NCBI GenBank assembly: GCA_049969935.1
Contig: JBMFNX010000005.1
Coordinates: forward strand, 1-59,982
From: JACIWG01 sp049969935
Lineage (GTDB): Archaea > Thermoproteota > Nitrososphaeria > JACIWG01
DNA length: 59,982 bases
Direction: 5' to 3'
Made by a program: the position numbers and the translations under genes. Positions within the stretch are counted from its first letter, which is position 1, and every line of letters begins with the position of its first letter. A model generated the notes under the pieces. It saw only the letters and a list, made by a program, of their open reading frames with translations. It was not told the DNA's origin and searched no databases. This document shows positions 9,224-17,840 of this stretch, one piece after another.

Positions 9224-9769
9224 ATGAGGAAAAAGCTATTTTTGATAGGAATAATATTGTTTCTAGTAGGTTCATCTTTACTAATTTTGCCAGAATCTCT
9301 AATGATAGACTATTTGCAAAAACTAAACTTAGCTGGCACAAGCTATTCAAAAAATGTTATTGAATACTCACTCGTTAATATAACTGGCACATCATATCAT
9401 CTTTCTTTTCAAGCAAACAAAAATTCTATAGTCAGCGGAAACTTTACAGTGATATCTGGCAATCCAATATCATTAGTTTGCTTTGATGAGAAAGGTTTTA
9501 GTAGCCTATCTAAGACCGGCAAAGGGACGCCACTATTCTTTATTCCCGCTTCAAAAAACGGGACATTCGCATATGAAGTTAGGGAGAATGGAACATATTA
9601 TATTGTTTTACTGTCTGAAAAAGATAATTTCGCATATGCTATGCTTTCTGTATACTTGCTTGAAAGAGTATATTCTTTGCCAGAAAATTTTTACCCAATA
9701 TCATTTGCCATAGCCCTAGTAGGTGTTGGATCCATCTACTTTTCTATAAGGTCTAAAAAGCGAAAGTAG
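9224..9769 (+). CDS. small bitopic envelope protein of unknown function
   Basis: 181 residues. A hydrophobic N-terminal segment (about 5-23) can act as a signal anchor, a beta-rich extracellular part with several N-x-S/T sequons follows (for example near NGT and NFT), and a second span lies at about 158-175 with a basic end (RSKKRK). The overall shape (signal, small beta domain, C-terminal anchor) matches surface-displayed archaeal proteins. It lies 31 bases after the peptidase gene and probably shares its transcript. No family recognised. Confidence 0.65.
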   Translation: MRKKLFLIGIILFLVGSSLLILPESLMIDYLQKLNLAGTSYSKNVIEYSLVNITGTSYHLSFQANKNSIVSGNFTVISGNPISLVCFDEKGFSSLSKTGKGTPLFFIPASKNGTFAYEVRENGTYYIVLLSEKDNFAYAMLSVYLLERVYSLPENFYPISFAIALVGVGSIYFSIRSKKRK

Positions 9770-9777
9770 CGATTCTT

Positions 9778-10524
9778 TTAACATTTTTTGGATTCTGTCC
9801 AAATCTTGTAGGCTTCATCAAAGCCATACCTCATTATTAGTTCTGTAAATTGAACATGTTCTTTAACATAATGCATTATTTCTTCATCTGAAACTTCTTT
9901 ACCTTTAAGTAAACCTTGTTTTATCTTAAATTTTAGAAGATCTAATGGTTTAGAGGGCGAATCTAATGTAATTTCATAAATTAGAAATCCTTTGACTTTC
10001 AAACTTTCTAATATTTCTTTTGAAAGGTCAACACCCAAGTTCTTATTTCTAGCCTTAGTAAGAATATACATGCTGCATTTTTCAGTGAGCTCTAGCTCGA
10101 TTCTTGCCTCCTCTTCCAATAGTGCTCTCCACTTTCGAGGCTCAATTTTTCCGAGTCTAGCTCTAATAGTTAATAAAAGTATTTCGTCAAGGATATCTGT
10201 TATTGTATCATGCATGCTCTTATCTTGACAACAGTGCACTTTCACACCTCTACGATATAAGTTGGGTAGTATTTCAAAGAGGGGGCGATATTCTTTTATT
10301 AAATGCGAGTCTTCTGGAACCCTTATTATACCCGAGTCTACAGCATGATCTAGAATTTTTTTGATAGGCTTTTGGCCTACAACGATTTCGTCGATAAGGT
10401 TTTGCCATTCTACTGGAAGCTGTAGAAAAAGGGAGTCTATAACGATGTCTTCTATCAGTCTGGCAGCCTTCATCTTCGAATATTCAGTTTCTATTGTAAG
10501 AAGGTTACCTATTTTCGCATTCAT
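9778..10524 (-). CDS. hypothetical alpha-helical protein
   Basis: 248 residues, predicted mostly helical and soluble. Two neighbouring cysteines occur in KVHCCQDKS and one each near 150 and at the C-terminus. The stretch EYRPLFEILPNLYRRGVKV has the look of a strand-plus-helix unit, and the central region is strongly acidic/basic (LLEEEARIELELTEKC). I do not recognise the family and see no catalytic motif. It is convergent with the small envelope protein (8 bases between stops) and divergent from the MFS transporter, with 132 bases for two promoters. Confidence 0.6.
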   Translation of the reverse strand: MNAKIGNLLTIETEYSKMKAARLIEDIVIDSLFLQLPVEWQNLIDEIVVGQKPIKKILDHAVDSGIIRVPEDSHLIKEYRPLFEILPNLYRRGVKVHCCQDKSMHDTITDILDEILLLTIRARLGKIEPRKWRALLEEEARIELELTEKCSMYILTKARNKNLGVDLSKEILESLKVKGFLIYEITLDSPSKPLDLLKFKIKQGLLKGKEVSDEEIMHYVKEHVQFTELIMRYGFDEAYKIWTESKKC

Positions 10525-10621
10525 TTACCTTTATATCAATTATAGGAAAAAGATATTATATTTTTAAATCTTTCCCCAAACACTTCATAGTTTAATTGCA
10601 ACTAAGGTTTTTAGAACATAA

Positions 10622-10630
10622 CTTTATATC
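10622..10630 (+). promoter_or_regulatory. TATA box for the MFS transporter
   Basis: CTTTATATC about 31 bases before the TTG start of the transporter. It places the transcription start at or just before the TTG, supporting this start and a nearly leaderless message. Confidence 0.4.
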
Positions 10631-10656
10631 ATAATCCCTAGAAAGGCTAAGACATC

Positions 10657-11820
10657 TTGCCGGAATTCAGGCTATCGCTGGATAAAGTCAACCCAGTCTG
10701 GTTAATGAATATATCTCACATGCTTATTGAAGTTTACTTGTTTATACACATTTCACTCATGCCACTTTTCATAAAAAATTTTAATCTCTCAATCTTTGAG
10801 GTTTCAGTCGTCGTTACAGGACCACGTATCTTTAGCCTCATAACAAGTTTGGTATCAGGAGCACTTATAGATGAGTTTGGAGCAAAACCTTTACTTGTCT
10901 TAGGAATGTTTTCTCAAGCATTTGGAGGTATCCTCGTATACATAAGTAGAGATGTACTTTCACTTTTCTTGGGAATCACATTCATAAATATTGCGTCACC
11001 ACTTTACCACAATTCTGGCTTATCCACAATAAGTAGGTTCTTAGATGGAAAGAAGTTGAATGGAATGCTGGGCGTTCATAATGCTTTGGGAAGCCTTGGT
11101 TCCGCAACAGGCCTCTTCCTACTCCCAATAATCTTAATCTACGGAGACTGGCGTTTAGCTTACCTTATATGGATTCCACCAATACTTGTTTGGGCGATCC
11201 TGTTGATTAGATTAAAAAATATAGATACAAAAATAGACCGTAGAAAGCGAAATTTTTCCATGAACTTGATTTTCACAAAAAATTTTGTCAACTTTCTCCT
11301 AGCATTGAGCCTCTCTTTTGCAGCTTCAACTACGTTGACAACATATATTACATCATATTTAGTTTTTGAGAAAAAAGTTTCTGAAGCAATTTCTAGCCTT
11401 ATATTTGCGGTAGGCCCAATTCTTGGAATATTTAGTTCAATCTTTTCCGGAAAAGTGTCAAGCCTTTTTGGAGAAAAAAGGTTTCTACTAACAATTATGC
11501 TTCTTTCAGCCTTATCAATAGTTTTGATGCCATTTTCTTCATCAACAATCATGCTTGCAGCATTGTATGTGACGTTCTCATTTTTTAATTCAGCAATATG
11601 GCCTCCTATAAGTGCAATGACAGCATGCTTAACGCCAGCAAGTTTTAGGGGAACAGGCTACAGTTTGACAACATCAGCGTATCAACTTTTATTTGCTATT
11701 ACACCACCGCTTGTTGCAAAAGCTATAGAAATTTATTCGCTTGAAATAATTTTTCCAATAAGTTTTATACTAATGCTAGCTTGCACCATATTACTTAAGT
11801 TTGTTAATATAAGTTCATAG
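10657..11820 (+). CDS. major facilitator superfamily transporter
   Basis: 387 residues with about 12 membrane spans arranged as two six-span halves around a basic central loop (near 180-195, KNIDTKIDRRKR). The loop between spans 2 and 3 carries GALIDEFGAKPLL, the degenerate form of the MFS G-x3-D-x-x-G-R signature. The second half has the counterpart GKVSSLFGEKRFL. This identifies a secondary carrier of the drug-efflux/sugar-phosphate type but not the substrate. The start is a TTG placed by the TATA box at 10622. The gene is monocistronic and convergent with the large surface-protein gene. Confidence 0.87.
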   Translation: MPEFRLSLDKVNPVWLMNISHMLIEVYLFIHISLMPLFIKNFNLSIFEVSVVVTGPRIFSLITSLVSGALIDEFGAKPLLVLGMFSQAFGGILVYISRDVLSLFLGITFINIASPLYHNSGLSTISRFLDGKKLNGMLGVHNALGSLGSATGLFLLPIILIYGDWRLAYLIWIPPILVWAILLIRLKNIDTKIDRRKRNFSMNLIFTKNFVNFLLALSLSFAASTTLTTYITSYLVFEKKVSEAISSLIFAVGPILGIFSSIFSGKVSSLFGEKRFLLTIMLLSALSIVLMPFSSSTIMLAALYVTFSFFNSAIWPPISAMTACLTPASFRGTGYSLTTSAYQLLFAITPPLVAKAIEIYSLEIIFPISFILMLACTILLKFVNISS

Positions 11821-11870
11821 CCCTAAAGTATAATAAAATTTAACCTAAAAATAAAAAAGATGGAAGGAGA

Positions 11871-14294
11871 TTAAACCATTGTTTCTTCCGTTTCCTCTTC
11901 TACACCTTCTTCAGCTTCAGCGGCACCCCTTGACCTTCTTATCCACCATATAATGAAAACAATTATACCGGCAACAGCCACTATTATTGGTATTAGCACG
12001 TATGGTTCGAATAATATTGCGTGAGGAGGGGGAGGAGGGGGAGGAGTTGTTGTAGTTGTCTGTTCAGAGAATGGTATACCCCACAATATAGTCTTGTTTG
12101 ATACTGTTCCAACACCAAGAATTTTTGCTGAAACTTCAATAACGTTTTCCCGCTCTTGAACATAAAGAAGATTTTCTGAGGTACCATCTGCCCCTGTTAT
12201 TGTTTCACTCTGCTGTAAACCTACACCAGTCCATGATATGGTAAGACCTTCATACGGTTTACCATTAACTATAGCCTTGACTCTTATCAAGACACTTTCA
12301 CCAGCCTTAGCTGAAGCTATGGACATTATGTTCAAGGATGCACTATATCTATATGGTATTAAATTTACAGATGCTGTAGTGAATCCGTCTGCAACAAACG
12401 AAATGTAACTGCTTCCAAAGGTTTTAGCGTTAGCGATCACTACCACTTCAGCTGTTTCTGGTCCGAGGGTAACGCTGTCCACTACAGAAATTGCTGTAGC
12501 ATTGCTTGAAGACATTTTTATATTGAATGTTTCTCCTACAACACCTGGACTTCCTGTTGATGTTAGGAGCTGTATTGCTATTGGAAACTGCATTGTTGTC
12601 AGAGGCGTTATAGTGGAAACAAAGAATGTTGAGGCTCTAACAACGTGGACGGTTGAAGTTATGCTGCCAGATGGTATTCCACTTGCTGACGCTGTCAGGA
12701 AAAAGTTTCCTGGAGACTTACCCCATATTTTGAAAATCTGGTAATAGCTTTTCTTTTCAATAACAACATTTTCTTGTACACCAACAACTTTTGTATCAGA
12801 TGGGGAAAGGAGTACTGGAGTGTTCTGTTGCACTGGAGCAGGTAATCCTGAACTTGATGTTAGAATACAGGCTTCCACTTCACCGCCTGTAGGTATGGGT
12901 GGAATTATTATTGTGGTAGTGGAGGGTACAGGCGAGTAGACGTTAATGTTGCAACTTCCCTTCACAAGATCTGATGTTACGGCTGTAATTTCAACTTGCC
13001 CATATGCTTTAGGAGTGCATTTAACATACGCGATTGACCTGTTTGGTTCGATCACGATCTGGCTTTCTGTAGAAAATACGTCAGAATATGATGAGAAGAC
13101 ACTTACTGGTATAGATTTGTTAGTTTTACATGGTTTATTATCCTTGTCCATAAGCTGTACTAGTAAAGCGGTATACTCTCGCTCATCTGATGGAAACATC
13201 TGTGCTAGAGGATATATTTGTATTGACTGAGGTTGGCTCGCGGAATTTATGACTTCAATGGACACACTTGCCGTTATCAGGTTCCCTGAGGAGGCGTAAA
13301 TTGTAGCCTTTCCCGTATTATTAACATATATTTTCGCTAAAGTAAACCATTCTTCGCTTCCGATCACAACTTCTGGCTCAACAACCGCAACAGTAGTGTT
13401 GCTTGAAAAGAGTTTGACAGTAACTGGGTACGGTACTTTAGCTGGCATTAGATTTTGGTCAACAATAGCTACAGGAATAGAAACATTTTCATTAGCGCAT
13501 AAAAACTGTGGCAACATTATGTAAAGCTTTTCAGGTTTTGCACCTGAAACTCTTAAGGTTACAGAATCTGGCATGAGGTCAGCGCATGATGCTGTAATTG
13601 TTGTTGTGCCTATGAAACCTTTACCTATTGCCTTACCCTGTGCCGAAAAACTTCCTTTAGCTATTTTAATAGACTCTTCCTCAACATATGCTATTTGATT
13701 ATTTGATGATGATAAGGAAACGATGAGGTCTGTTCTAGCCTTAGTTGGATTACCGTAAGAGTCAACTAGTGTGACAACTATTTTTGCTTCAGCACCCACT
13801 GAGGGTGCAAGAATGTCTGGTAATAGTGTAACCTTTAAAGCTTTAGGTGTTCCTGCAAGAGGTTCAGCAACCATGTTCACTATCGCCGACTTAAAACCGG
13901 TTGCGGTTGCAGATACTTCCACACTTCTGCTTTCAGAAACGTTACTGGTAGCATTTATAATTGCATAATATGTTCCCCTGTTTATTACAACACTTTTAGG
14001 AACCTTTAGTACATTGTCGTCGGAACTGGAAAGTGTTACTTCAACAGGATTCTTTAGAATATATGGGTTCCCTGAACCATCTACGATAGAAACAAAAAAT
14101 GCTGGATGAGGTTTACCATCAGCTGGTACAGACTTTAATGCAGGAGTTAAAACGAGTGAAAGAGATTCCTCTTGAGCAGCAACATTCAAGAATTGCTGGA
14201 AGGGTATAAGTGTAAGGAGGGTGAGGAAGGCTATTGTAACAATTATTGTTTTCCTAAAAATTACATACTTTTTCACCAACATTTTACTACACAC
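11871..14294 (-). CDS. large cell-surface protein with repeated Ig-like domains
   Basis: About 800 residues: a signal peptide (basic MLVKKYVIFRK then a hydrophobic core to about 38, ending in VAAQ), roughly six to seven beta-sandwich repeats of about 100 residues, a threonine run and a run of prolines, a single membrane span (about 760-780), a basic stop (WWIRRSRG) and an acidic tail. The repeats share motifs such as 'D-G-NP', 'V-LSSS-N-V' and 'G-A-I-A', as in invasin/intimin-type Ig-like domains. It is anchored outside the cell and is probably an adhesin, S-layer-associated or envelope stalk protein. The open frame begins at a GTG (14294), but the ATG at 14282 is the more natural start of the signal peptide. 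No processing or sorting motif is obvious. Confidence 0.82.
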   Translation of the reverse strand: MCSKMLVKKYVIFRKTIIVTIAFLTLLTLIPFQQFLNVAAQEESLSLVLTPALKSVPADGKPHPAFFVSIVDGSGNPYILKNPVEVTLSSSDDNVLKVPKSVVINRGTYYAIINATSNVSESRSVEVSATATGFKSAIVNMVAEPLAGTPKALKVTLLPDILAPSVGAEAKIVVTLVDSYGNPTKARTDLIVSLSSSNNQIAYVEEESIKIAKGSFSAQGKAIGKGFIGTTTITASCADLMPDSVTLRVSGAKPEKLYIMLPQFLCANENVSIPVAIVDQNLMPAKVPYPVTVKLFSSNTTVAVVEPEVVIGSEEWFTLAKIYVNNTGKATIYASSGNLITASVSIEVINSASQPQSIQIYPLAQMFPSDEREYTALLVQLMDKDNKPCKTNKSIPVSVFSSYSDVFSTESQIVIEPNRSIAYVKCTPKAYGQVEITAVTSDLVKGSCNINVYSPVPSTTTIIIPPIPTGGEVEACILTSSSGLPAPVQQNTPVLLSPSDTKVVGVQENVVIEKKSYYQIFKIWGKSPGNFFLTASASGIPSGSITSTVHVVRASTFFVSTITPLTTMQFPIAIQLLTSTGSPGVVGETFNIKMSSSNATAISVVDSVTLGPETAEVVVIANAKTFGSSYISFVADGFTTASVNLIPYRYSASLNIMSIASAKAGESVLIRVKAIVNGKPYEGLTISWTGVGLQQSETITGADGTSENLLYVQERENVIEVSAKILGVGTVSNKTILWGIPFSEQTTTTTPPPPPPPHAILFEPYVLIPIIVAVAGIIVFIIWWIRRSRGAAEAEEGVEEETEETMV

Positions 14295-14527
14295 TCAACT
14301 TTCACGTATTCTTGAAGATAGAAATTGGCAATTAATAAAGTTAACGGTACAAAATGATACTGTTTTCATAAAATTTTTATAAAAATATAACATTACTAAA
14401 GTTAAATTCCAATCCATTAGGCCAACATCTGAAACTTGTCCAATAACTCATCAAAAAAATTTATGATCGGAGAATACTATTTTAGAGCATGTTTTGATTA
14501 CTAAAACATATATGCGATGAAATTAAT

Positions 14528-14537
14528 GTTTATATAA
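14528..14537 (+). promoter_or_regulatory. TATA box for potD-potA
   Basis: GTTTATATAA about 30 bases before the TTG start of the polyamine-binding protein. It supports the TTG at 14566 as the start and gives the potD-potA transcript almost no leader. The 271 bases between the surface-protein gene and potD hold this promoter and the divergent one, with nothing else recognisable. Confidence 0.5.
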
Positions 14538-14565
14538 TGTTTTTCTGAACCATCTAACATAAAAA

Positions 14566-15687
14566 TTGCCTAACAGACGAGATTTCTTAAAAATTGGTAC
14601 GGCTTTGGGTGCTGGAGCAATAGTAGGTGGGGCAATCGAGTATATTATTGGACAGAATAAAATCAGTAAGCTGAAAGAGGATTTGGAAAAATCGGGTTTA
14701 AAACTTGAGCCTACAATAAATGTTTACAATTGGTACGATTACATTGCACCAGGTGTATGCGACGATTTCGCTGAAGAATATGGTGTTAGCTTAAAGTATA
14801 CGACATACAGCAATCCTGATGAAATGTTTGCAAAAGTTAGGGCAGGCGGCTCAGGCTTCGATGTCGTTATAGCATCAGATTATAAGGTTGGCGAAATGAT
14901 TCAACTAAATCTTTTAAATAAGCTTGATTTTGAAAAAATCAAGAACTTTAAATTTGTTGACAAAAAATTTCGTGAACCACCATTCGACCCTAGTCAAGAG
15001 TTTTCTGTTCCCTACATGTGGGGTACAACAGGGATAGGATATAATAAGAGCGTTGTTTTAGAAGATTTTGAAGGCTTCGAGATAATATTTGATGAATCAA
15101 AGATTTCAAAGTACAGTAAAAAGGTTGTCTTAGTTGATGAAATGAGAGAAGTTTTTGCTGCAGCACTAAAGTATCTTGGATATAGTATAAATGATACAAG
15201 CGAAGATCATTTGAATCAGGCTAAGGAGCTAATTCTAAAGATTAAGCCTCATCTTCTAAAGTTTTCCGCTGAACAGGTTAAGGAACTATTAATTTCTGGT
15301 GATGCTGTATTAGCTTTAGGATATAGTACAGACGTGTATCTTGCATCATATCAAAATAAGAATATAGCTTATAAGATTGCTGGAGAAGGTGGAACATTAT
15401 GGATGGATAATCTTGTATTCTTAAGCGAGTCAAAGAATGTTAATGTGTCACACAAGTTTATTGATTACATGCTTAGGCCAGCGATTGAGGCAATAAATAG
15501 TAATTACCTCTATATAGCCAACCCGTGCAAGATTACAGTTGAAAGAGGATACGTTTATCCTGAAATTGCAGGGGACCCAAACATATTTCCTCCAGATGAA
15601 GTGTTAGATAAGCTTGAAATGCTCCGGCCGTTTACACAAGATGAAAGAAATCTTATGGGTAAACTTTGGTCGGAGATAAGGGCGTAA
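14566..15687 (+). CDS. potD: polyamine ABC transporter substrate-binding protein, Tat-exported
   Basis: 373 residues. The N-terminus has a twin-arginine signal: RRDFLK at 4-9 followed by a hydrophobic stretch (GTALGAGAIVGGAIEYIIG). The mature part starts with INVYNWYDYIAPG, the hallmark of PotD/PotF spermidine/putrescine-binding proteins, followed by ARAGGSGFDVVIASDY-like ligand-lobe sequence and WGTTGIGYN. It captures a polyamine outside the cell and delivers it to PotB/PotC. Tat rather than Sec export implies the protein folds before export. The TTG start is fixed by the signal peptide and promoter. It is followed after one base by potA. Confidence 0.88.
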   Translation: MPNRRDFLKIGTALGAGAIVGGAIEYIIGQNKISKLKEDLEKSGLKLEPTINVYNWYDYIAPGVCDDFAEEYGVSLKYTTYSNPDEMFAKVRAGGSGFDVVIASDYKVGEMIQLNLLNKLDFEKIKNFKFVDKKFREPPFDPSQEFSVPYMWGTTGIGYNKSVVLEDFEGFEIIFDESKISKYSKKVVLVDEMREVFAAALKYLGYSINDTSEDHLNQAKELILKIKPHLLKFSAEQVKELLISGDAVLALGYSTDVYLASYQNKNIAYKIAGEGGTLWMDNLVFLSESKNVNVSHKFIDYMLRPAIEAINSNYLYIANPCKITVERGYVYPEIAGDPNIFPPDEVLDKLEMLRPFTQDERNLMGKLWSEIRA

Positions 15688-15688
15688 A

Positions 15689-16753
15689 ATGTCCTACGAT
15701 CTCGAACTTTTAAATTTGACAAAAAAGTTTGGGCATATTATCGCAGTTGACAATATTAGCCTCTACATTAGGCCTGGAGAATTCTTCTCCCTACTTGGAC
15801 CTAGTGGATGTGGAAAGTCTACAACGTTAAGGCTAATATGCGGTTTTGAGGAGCCTACAAGTGGTATAATAAAAATTGGTGGAAAAGTTGTCAACGATAT
15901 TCCACCATACAAACGTAATGTTGGAATGGTTTTCCAATCACTAGCACTATTTCCACATCTAACTGTAGGAGAAAATATTGCGTTCGGCTTAAAATTGAAG
16001 AAGCTTCCTAAGGATATTATACAGGAGAAGGTTGCTAGAATGCTGGAACTTGTTGAATTAACTGGTTTCGAAAATAGGAAAATTAATGAGTTAAGTGGTG
16101 GCCAGAGGCAGAGGGTTGCCCTTGCTAGGGCGCTTATAATGGAACCATCTATTCTATGCCTTGATGAACCATTGGGAGCGCTTGACCTCAAGCTTAGACT
16201 ACAGATGCAGGGTGAGATAAAAAAGGTTCATGAAAAGACAGGGAACACTTTCATATATGTTACACATGACCAAGGCGAGGCTATGGCCATGTCAGATAGG
16301 ATTGCTGTAATGAATATGGGCCGTATTGAGCAAGTTGGTACACCTAAGGAGGTTTATGAGCGGCCTCAAACAAAGTTTGTAGCACAATTTGTTGGAGAAA
16401 GCAATCTTTTGGTTGGAAAATGTCTTGACGGCAACAAGATTGTTGTAAACGGTTTCGAGTTGAAGGGAATGTATCCGAAAGGTTTCTGCAACAGGGAAGT
16501 TTATATAAGCATTAAGCCAGAAAAAATTCTTGTAACCAAATACCATTATATGAGAAAATTTGATAATTCCATAGAAGGTAGGATAGAAGATTATATTTAT
16601 AGGGGAGATGATACAATTTACAAAATTTCTATAGGTGGACATTTTGAGATTTCGGCAAGAGCGCAGGCGATCGGTGAACAGTTCAATAAGGGTGAAAATG
16701 TTTTCGTAAACTGGAATGTTGAGGATGCAGTAATTTTACCTAAAACAGATTAA
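15689..16753 (+). CDS. potA: polyamine ABC transporter ATPase
   Basis: 354 residues. Walker A at 37-45 (GPSGCGKST), Q-loop in GMVFQSLALFPH, signature LSGGQRQR at 135-142, Walker B LCLDEP near 157, switch histidine in YVTHDQGEA, and a TOBE-type regulatory domain after residue 240. This is the CUT1/MOI subfamily arrangement of PotA. The start overlaps the end of potD almost exactly, so the two are co-translated. The permease partners are encoded on the opposite strand 0.3 kb downstream. Confidence 0.9.
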   Translation: MSYDLELLNLTKKFGHIIAVDNISLYIRPGEFFSLLGPSGCGKSTTLRLICGFEEPTSGIIKIGGKVVNDIPPYKRNVGMVFQSLALFPHLTVGENIAFGLKLKKLPKDIIQEKVARMLELVELTGFENRKINELSGGQRQRVALARALIMEPSILCLDEPLGALDLKLRLQMQGEIKKVHEKTGNTFIYVTHDQGEAMAMSDRIAVMNMGRIEQVGTPKEVYERPQTKFVAQFVGESNLLVGKCLDGNKIVVNGFELKGMYPKGFCNREVYISIKPEKILVTKYHYMRKFDNSIEGRIEDYIYRGDDTIYKISIGGHFEISARAQAIGEQFNKGENVFVNWNVEDAVILPKTD

Positions 16754-16774
16754 AAAGTTTTAGGATTTTACAAA

Positions 16775-16783
16775 GTTTATATT
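16775..16783 (+). promoter_or_regulatory. TATA box deciding the start of the Lrp-type sensor gene
   Basis: GTTTATATT centred about 27 bases before the ATG at 16806. The upstream in-frame TTG at 16782 lies inside this box and cannot be transcribed from it. The ATG is therefore the likely start and the mRNA is leaderless. Confidence 0.5.
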
Positions 16784-16805
16784 GCATAAAATTTGGCCTT
16801 ACGGT

Positions 16806-17036
16806 ATGCCAACAGCATTTGTACTAATAAACGCGGATTCAGGGTCTGAAAGAAAACTATTGGAACAGATAAGGAAAATGGATGGTGTAAAGGAAGCCTA
16901 TTTAGTTTATGGCACATTCGATATTATAGCAAAGGTTGAGACAAAATCCTTGGAAGAGTTGAGAAAACATATTTCTGCAAAGACAAGAAAACTTGATAAT
17001 ATTGTATCCACTATGACTCTAATAGTAGCAGACTAG
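16806..17036 (+). CDS. stand-alone Lrp/AsnC effector-binding (RAM) domain protein
   Basis: 76 residues from the ATG at 16806 (an in-frame TTG 24 bases earlier sits in the promoter). The sequence runs from PTAFVLINADSGSERKLLEQI through VYGTFDIIAKVETKS to a hydrophobic last strand (TMTLIVAD). This is the beta-alpha-beta-beta-alpha-beta RAM domain that binds amino acids in Lrp/AsnC regulators, without the DNA-binding helix-turn-helix. Such single-domain proteins form rings and can modify full-length Lrp regulators or sense a ligand. It lies between potD-potA and the convergent potB-potC, only 6 bases from the potC stop, which suggests a link to polyamine uptake. That link is inference. Confidence 0.82.
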   Translation: MPTAFVLINADSGSERKLLEQIRKMDGVKEAYLVYGTFDIIAKVETKSLEELRKHISAKTRKLDNIVSTMTLIVAD

Positions 17037-17042
17037 ATAGCT

Positions 17043-17840
17043 TTAGCTTCTTTTTGATATCCAGTAGCTTATGAAAGCCAATGTTCCAGATATTATTAAA
17101 GTTATTGTTGCAACAGCATTTATTTCTGGAGACACGCCTGACTTAATTTTTGAGAAAATTAGCATAGGTAATGTTATTATACCGGAACCGGTTGTAAAAG
17201 ATGCTTTTATCAAATCATCAAAAGACTGTGTGAAGGCCAAAAGTGTACCAGCTAAGACACCTGGCGCAAGCATAGGTAAAGTAACTTTTGTGAAGGTTTG
17301 AAATGGTGTTGCACCAAGACTGAGTGCAGCCTCCTCCAATGAGCGATCATAATCGGCCAACCTAGCCCTTACAACAGTGAAAACGTATGCTACACAGAAG
17401 GTTGCATGCCCAATTATTATAGTGTTTAACCCAAGCTTTATATTAAATAGCACGTAAAAGAGTAGAAGAGAAAGTGCTTCCGTTATTTCAGGTATAATTA
17501 TTGGCACAAGCATCATTATGTAAAACAAATTCTTTCCCTTCATTTCATACCTGATTAAGGCATATGCTGAAATTGTACCGAGCACAGCGGATACGATTGA
17601 TGTTGTAACACCTATTATTGTACTGTTTGTCAGCGCATTCCAGATTTCCTGGTTTCTAAAAAGCTTTTCATACCATTCAAGGGAAAAACCTTTCCATAAT
17701 ACAGTTGAACCTATTCTTCTTCCACCCATTGTAATACCTTCATTAAATGAGAATAGTACAAGGATAGCGATAGGTAAATATAATATTATGTAAACAAGTG
17801 AAACATACACATTTAGGAATATGTCAAAAGCTTTTTTCAA
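17043..17840 (-). CDS. potC: polyamine ABC transporter permease
   Basis: 265 residues with six membrane spans. The conserved ATPase-contact (EAA) loop reads EEAALSLGATPFQTFTKVTL near residues 178-197. The N-terminal LPIAILVLFSFN pattern is typical of PotC. The first codons overlap the end of potB by 4 bases (ATGA-type coupling), so it is translated with potB. With PotB it forms the channel served by PotD and PotA from the opposite strand. Confidence 0.9.
   Translation of the reverse strand: MKKAFDIFLNVYVSLVYIILYLPIAILVLFSFNEGITMGGRRIGSTVLWKGFSLEWYEKLFRNQEIWNALTNSTIIGVTTSIVSAVLGTISAYALIRYEMKGKNLFYIMMLVPIIIPEITEALSLLLFYVLFNIKLGLNTIIIGHATFCVAYVFTVVRARLADYDRSLEEAALSLGATPFQTFTKVTLPMLAPGVLAGTLLAFTQSFDDLIKASFTTGSGIITLPMLIFSKIKSGVSPEINAVATITLIISGTLAFISYWISKRS

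Noticed and set aside
12502..13968. Plus-strand open frames inside the large surface-protein gene
   Set aside because: They are shadows of the minus-strand repeats with atypical composition and no promoter.
16782..16805. TTG start of the RAM gene
   Set aside because: It lies within the TATA box; the ATG at 16806 fits both promoter spacing and family length.
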